Below, piece by piece: positions 4,946 to 7,254 of a stretch of 7,254 nucleotides of DNA. This DNA comes from Deltaproteobacteria bacterium (GTDB lineage Bacteria; Desulfobacterota_B; Binatia; UBA9968). The position numbers and the translations under genes were made by a program. Where the stretch lies: the NCBI GenBank assembly GCA_027297485.1, contig JAPUHZ010000074.1:1-7254 (forward strand). Reading direction: 5' to 3'. The notes beneath the pieces are model-generated. The model was given only the letters and a program-made list of their open reading frames with translations. It had not been told where the DNA came from and made no database searches. Position 1 is the stretch's first letter. Every line of letters begins with the position of its first letter.

Positions 4946-6550
4946 ATGGGCTATTCCGACCTACACGACCATCTTAGGAAACTCGAGGAGTCCGGCTATC
5001 TTCGCCGGATCAATCGGGTCATCAACAAGGATACCGAGCTGCATCCGCTCGTTCGCTGGCAGTACCGCGGGGGTATTCCCGAAGAGGATCGAAAGGCATG
5101 GCTATTCGAAAATGTTACCGACGCCAAGGGCCGCCGTTACAAGTTCCCGGTTGTCGTCGGCGCGCTTGCGGGTAACCGGGCTATCTATTTCCTCGGAATG
5201 GGTTGTAAGAGTGTCGAAGAGATGGACCAGAAATGGAAGGTCGCTCTTTCCCAGCCGGTTCCGCCCACCTTGGTGACCGAGGCGGTGTGCCAGGAAGAAG
5301 TGCACCTTGGCGATGAGTTGCGTCGAGAAGGGCTGGACGAATTCCCAGTGCCCATCTCGACGCCCGGCTTCGATAACGGACCTTATACGACTTGCTCGCA
5401 TTGGATTACGAAAGACCCGGAGACCGGAATCCAGAACCTCGGTAATTACCGAGGGCAGATCAAATCGCACACCCGTATCGGCGTGTTCCCGTCGGGGCTG
5501 GGGCAAGATATCTACCTTCATTGGAAAAAGGCTCAGGCAAAGGGCAAACCTCTGCCTGCAGCTCTAGTGCTGGGGGCTCCACCCGTCGTCTCGTACGTTT
5601 CGGTCCAGAAGGTGGCCTATGGATTGGACGAACTGGCGGTTGCGGGTGGGTTGGCAGGCGAACCGATTCGCGTGGTTAAGTGCAAGACCGTAGATCTCCT
5701 TGTGCCGGCCGAAGCAGAAATCGTAATTGAAGGATTCCTCGACACAGAGTGGATCGAGCCGGAGGGACCTTTCGGCGAATCGCACGGCTACATGCACCCC
5801 CGGCAGTTCAACCCCTTTATGGAAGTGAGCACAATCACCCATCGCAAGGACGCGGTCTATGTCTCCTGGATCAGCCAAGTCACCCCGAGCGAGTCGTCGG
5901 TCATTCGAAAGATCGGCTACGACCGGCTGATGCTGGTCCACCTGCGTGACAACTGCCGCATCCAGAGCGTAATTCGCGTGGAGATGCACGAGCCGCTCAC
6001 GAACACGTACAAACTCGTTATCATTCAGATGCGACGGCCCAGCGAAGCGGAGGTCTGGCGCGCACTGCACGCGGCCAGCTCCTTTCATCCCGGCGTTGGG
6101 AAAATCGTCATCGCGGTTGACGAAGATATTGACCCCTCGAACGAGGCGGCAGTGTTCTGGGCCATGTGCTACCGGATGAAACCGCACCGCGATGTACACA
6201 TCGTCGGAGGCATGGAGAAAGGGCACGCTCCGCCATTTTACTACAAAGACGATGTCCACGGCACGGATGTGGTCTCCTATCATCTCCCGGCCGATGAATC
6301 CGGCATGCTCTGCAACGCAATCCAGAAGGAACCGTTTCCGCCGATCTCCCTGCCTAAGCGCGAGTATATGGAGCGAGCCCGCGAGCTATGGGAGGAGCTT
6401 GGCCTGCCAAAACTGAGGCCCCAGATGCCCTGGTATGGCTATTCGCTAGGACAGTGGGACGAGGAGTTGGACGAAGAAGCAAAGCTTGCGGTGCAGGGAC
6501 GCCACTTTGAGATAGGCGAGAAGTTGGCTCGGCTAAGAAAGAAGGCGTAA
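4946..6550 (+). CDS. UbiD-family prenylated-FMN-dependent (de)carboxylase
   Basis: This 534-residue protein spans the whole UbiD/Fdc fold. The active site of the family is present: N164 and R169 in QNLGNYRGQ, H192 in LHWKKA and E239 in AGEPIRVVKC as likely metal/prFMN ligands, and E273 and E278 in EPEGPFGE as the catalytic glutamates of the E-R-E triad known in Fdc1 (R173, E277, E282). Members reversibly decarboxylate aromatic or alpha,beta-unsaturated acids in the cytosol with prFMN made by a UbiX partner, which is not in this window. The substrate cannot be told: the sequence differs from E. coli UbiD in the region after R169 (IKSHTRIGVFPSGLGQDIY) and the protein is longer, so ubiquinone synthesis is not implied. 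ATG 4946 has GGAGA 10 bases upstream. The neighbouring M24-peptidase relic may be part of an old catabolic cluster. Confidence 0.92.
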   Translation: MGYSDLHDHLRKLEESGYLRRINRVINKDTELHPLVRWQYRGGIPEEDRKAWLFENVTDAKGRRYKFPVVVGALAGNRAIYFLGMGCKSVEEMDQKWKVALSQPVPPTLVTEAVCQEEVHLGDELRREGLDEFPVPISTPGFDNGPYTTCSHWITKDPETGIQNLGNYRGQIKSHTRIGVFPSGLGQDIYLHWKKAQAKGKPLPAALVLGAPPVVSYVSVQKVAYGLDELAVAGGLAGEPIRVVKCKTVDLLVPAEAEIVIEGFLDTEWIEPEGPFGESHGYMHPRQFNPFMEVSTITHRKDAVYVSWISQVTPSESSVIRKIGYDRLMLVHLRDNCRIQSVIRVEMHEPLTNTYKLVIIQMRRPSEAEVWRALHAASSFHPGVGKIVIAVDEDIDPSNEAAVFWAMCYRMKPHRDVHIVGGMEKGHAPPFYYKDDVHGTDVVSYHLPADESGMLCNAIQKEPFPPISLPKREYMERARELWEELGLPKLRPQMPWYGYSLGQWDEELDEEAKLAVQGRHFEIGEKLARLRKKA

Positions 6551-6564
6551 TTCGATCCGCTCTT

Positions 6565-6646
6565 AATTCTGGGGGACATAATACCTATTTTTTACGGACC
6601 CTTTTTTTGTCGGCCATCACGAAATCAGTATTGTGTCCCCCGAATT
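6565..6646. mobile_element. 82-bp inverted-repeat (MITE/REP-like) element
   Basis: The left arm 6565-6584 (AATTCTGGGGGACATAATAC) and right arm 6628-6646 (GTATTGTGTCCCCCGAATT) are reverse complements except for one bulged T (6570) and one T/G pair. The 43-base interior contains T6 and T7 runs. It begins 14 bases after the ubiD stop. From memory, GGGGGACA-AATAC palindromes of this kind flank REP-associated Y1 transposase genes in environmental bacteria; no transposase is present, so this would be a non-autonomous copy. It could alternatively act as a long-loop terminator for ubiD. The right arm abuts the M24-peptidase remnant. Confidence 0.6.
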
Positions 6647-6920
6647 CACGGAAATCATCCATCGCCGGAGATACAGCATCTACGACGACCTGATTCACGG
6701 CGCCAACCAGTACCCTCCCATCATTCAGAGCCGCACTACGCGCCGCCACAAAAGTGAAGAAGTGATCTTTCGGGAGAACATGGTGATCGTCATTCAGCCC
6801 AACGTCATCACCAAGGACGAGAAGATGGGACTTCAGTTCGGTGAGACGCTCGTAGTGCGGAAGAACGGCTGTGAGAGCCTGAATTCCTTTCGCCGAGACT
6901 GGATTATCTGCGGGGCCTGA
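6633..6920 (+). pseudogene. C-terminal remnant of an M24-family (Xaa-Pro peptidase-like) protein
   Basis: The frame encodes about 95 residues that resemble only the end of M24 'pita-bread' peptidases: YSIYDDLIHG, PPII, then FRENMVIVIQPNVITKDEK, MGLQFGETLVV and ending at TGA 6920. Family members are nearly 400 residues, so some three quarters, including the first metal ligands (D, D, H), are absent. Homology seems to begin just where the inverted-repeat element ends (about 6645); the only start, a GTG at 6633, lies inside the element arm and has no ribosome site. The Glu in QFGET would be the last metal ligand; the Gln in VIQPN replaces a Glu usual in active M24 enzymes, though this subfamily may naturally have Gln. 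The remnant has no internal stop. It is presumably not functional, or at most yields an inert fragment. Confidence 0.7.
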
Positions 6921-7150
6921 GCCTGCAAGACTATTCATCCAACCAGGAGCCAAACTCTTCATCAATACCGCCACGATAGGGGCTGAGACAGCCTTTCTAG
7001 CCGGAATTCAGCCTGCCAACAAACAGAGACCTACTGTCAGGATGAAACAGAGAAAAGAAACCAAAAAAGGACAGTGATATCGCTTCGGCAGAGAGGCGCG
7101 AGCCTTGGAGCGTCGGATTCCAACCGGTTTGTTAGACCCCTATACACTTC

Positions 7151-7254
7151 TCAAGCTGCCTGTGGCTCCGTTTCTAGACGTACTCGTATTCCCGCGCGTG
7201 CAAGCATGTTGATCAGCTTATCGATGCTGAAACGGCTGATCTCTCCCTTCAGCA
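7151..7254 (-). CDS. C-terminal part of an XRE/HigA-like helix-turn-helix regulator (5' end outside window)
   Basis: On the minus strand the frame entering at the window edge reads LKGEISRFSIDKLINML, continues ARAGIRVRLETEPQAA and stops at TGA 7153-7151. The pattern (L/M-RG-x-FS-I-DKL-x-x-x-L-x-x-x-G, then a beta strand) matches the last helix and tail of XRE-type regulators of the HTH_37 kind, which are often antitoxins or autorepressors paired with a RelE/HigB-like toxin. In such pairs the toxin gene usually comes first, which would put it outside the window to the right; this is inference. The DNA-binding helices lie beyond the edge. The gap 6921-7150 shows no gene or clear terminator. Confidence 0.65.
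   Translation of the reverse strand, partial: LKGEISRFSIDKLINMLARAGIRVRLETEPQAA

Noticed and set aside
6585..6974. 129-codon minus-strand frame opposite the M24 remnant
   Set aside because: It is antisense to a frame with clear M24 homology, runs through the inverted-repeat element and resembles no family.
7042..7077. Very small Lys-rich frame (MKQRKETKKGQ)
   Set aside because: Eleven codons in A-rich DNA without a proper ribosome site; composition alone explains it.
1..7254. CRISPR array, tRNA or rRNA genes, phage or secretion-system genes
   Set aside because: No regularly spaced repeats, no tRNA cloverleaf or rRNA signature and no such protein motifs were seen on either strand.

Overview
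The window looks like a gene-sparse, mosaic stretch of chromosome from a Gram-negative environmental bacterium. It has an OmpA-type outer-membrane/peptidoglycan protein, bacterial sigma70-like promoters and Shine-Dalgarno sites. I cannot fix the phylum. The OmpA N-terminal domain and the UbiD subtype recall uncultured Desulfobacterota, Methylomirabilota, Rokubacteria or Tectomicrobia lineages, and the exported TPR-like fragment recalls alphaproteobacterial proteins. Base composition is uneven. Hand-counted 60-base samples give G+C of 40/60 at 1-60, 20/60 at 721-780, 22/60 at 961-1020, 42/60 at 1561-1620, 29/60 at 2701-2760 and 34/60 at 6121-6180. The desaturase gene is therefore a clear AT-rich island.

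Layout. Positions 1-176 (minus) hold the start of an exported, probably TPR-containing protein, with a good promoter at 201-229. Positions 177-397 hold two strong hairpins. Three small monocistronic-looking minus-strand genes follow: a membrane fatty-acid desaturase (398-1138, TTG start), a DOPA 4,5-dioxygenase-family protein (1335-1706, GTG start) and a DUF2007 protein with a C-terminal zinc ribbon (1839-2150). The 384-base gap 2151-2534 holds diverged repeats and the promoter of an OmpA-family gene (2550-3371, plus). A calcineurin-like metallophosphoesterase of the YaeI type (3570-4448, minus) converges on it. The next 500 bases have no convincing gene but contain a hairpin, a 16-bp perfect palindrome and possibly another repeat relic. 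A full-length UbiD-family prFMN-dependent decarboxylase lies at 4946-6550 (plus). It is followed within 15 bases by an 82-bp inverted-repeat element, which abuts the decapitated C-terminal remnant of an M24 peptidase (to 6920). The window ends in the C-terminus of an XRE/HigA-like regulator on the minus strand (7151-7254).

The genes do not form one pathway. Most have their own intergenic space, and several show signs of independent arrival or erosion: the AT-rich desaturase, the truncated M24 gene, the inverted-repeat element and the dispersed repeats. I find no complete new defence or biosynthetic system. The best leads are the repeat family lying upstream of the minus-strand genes and the 82-bp inverted-repeat element at the breakpoint of the M24 gene.
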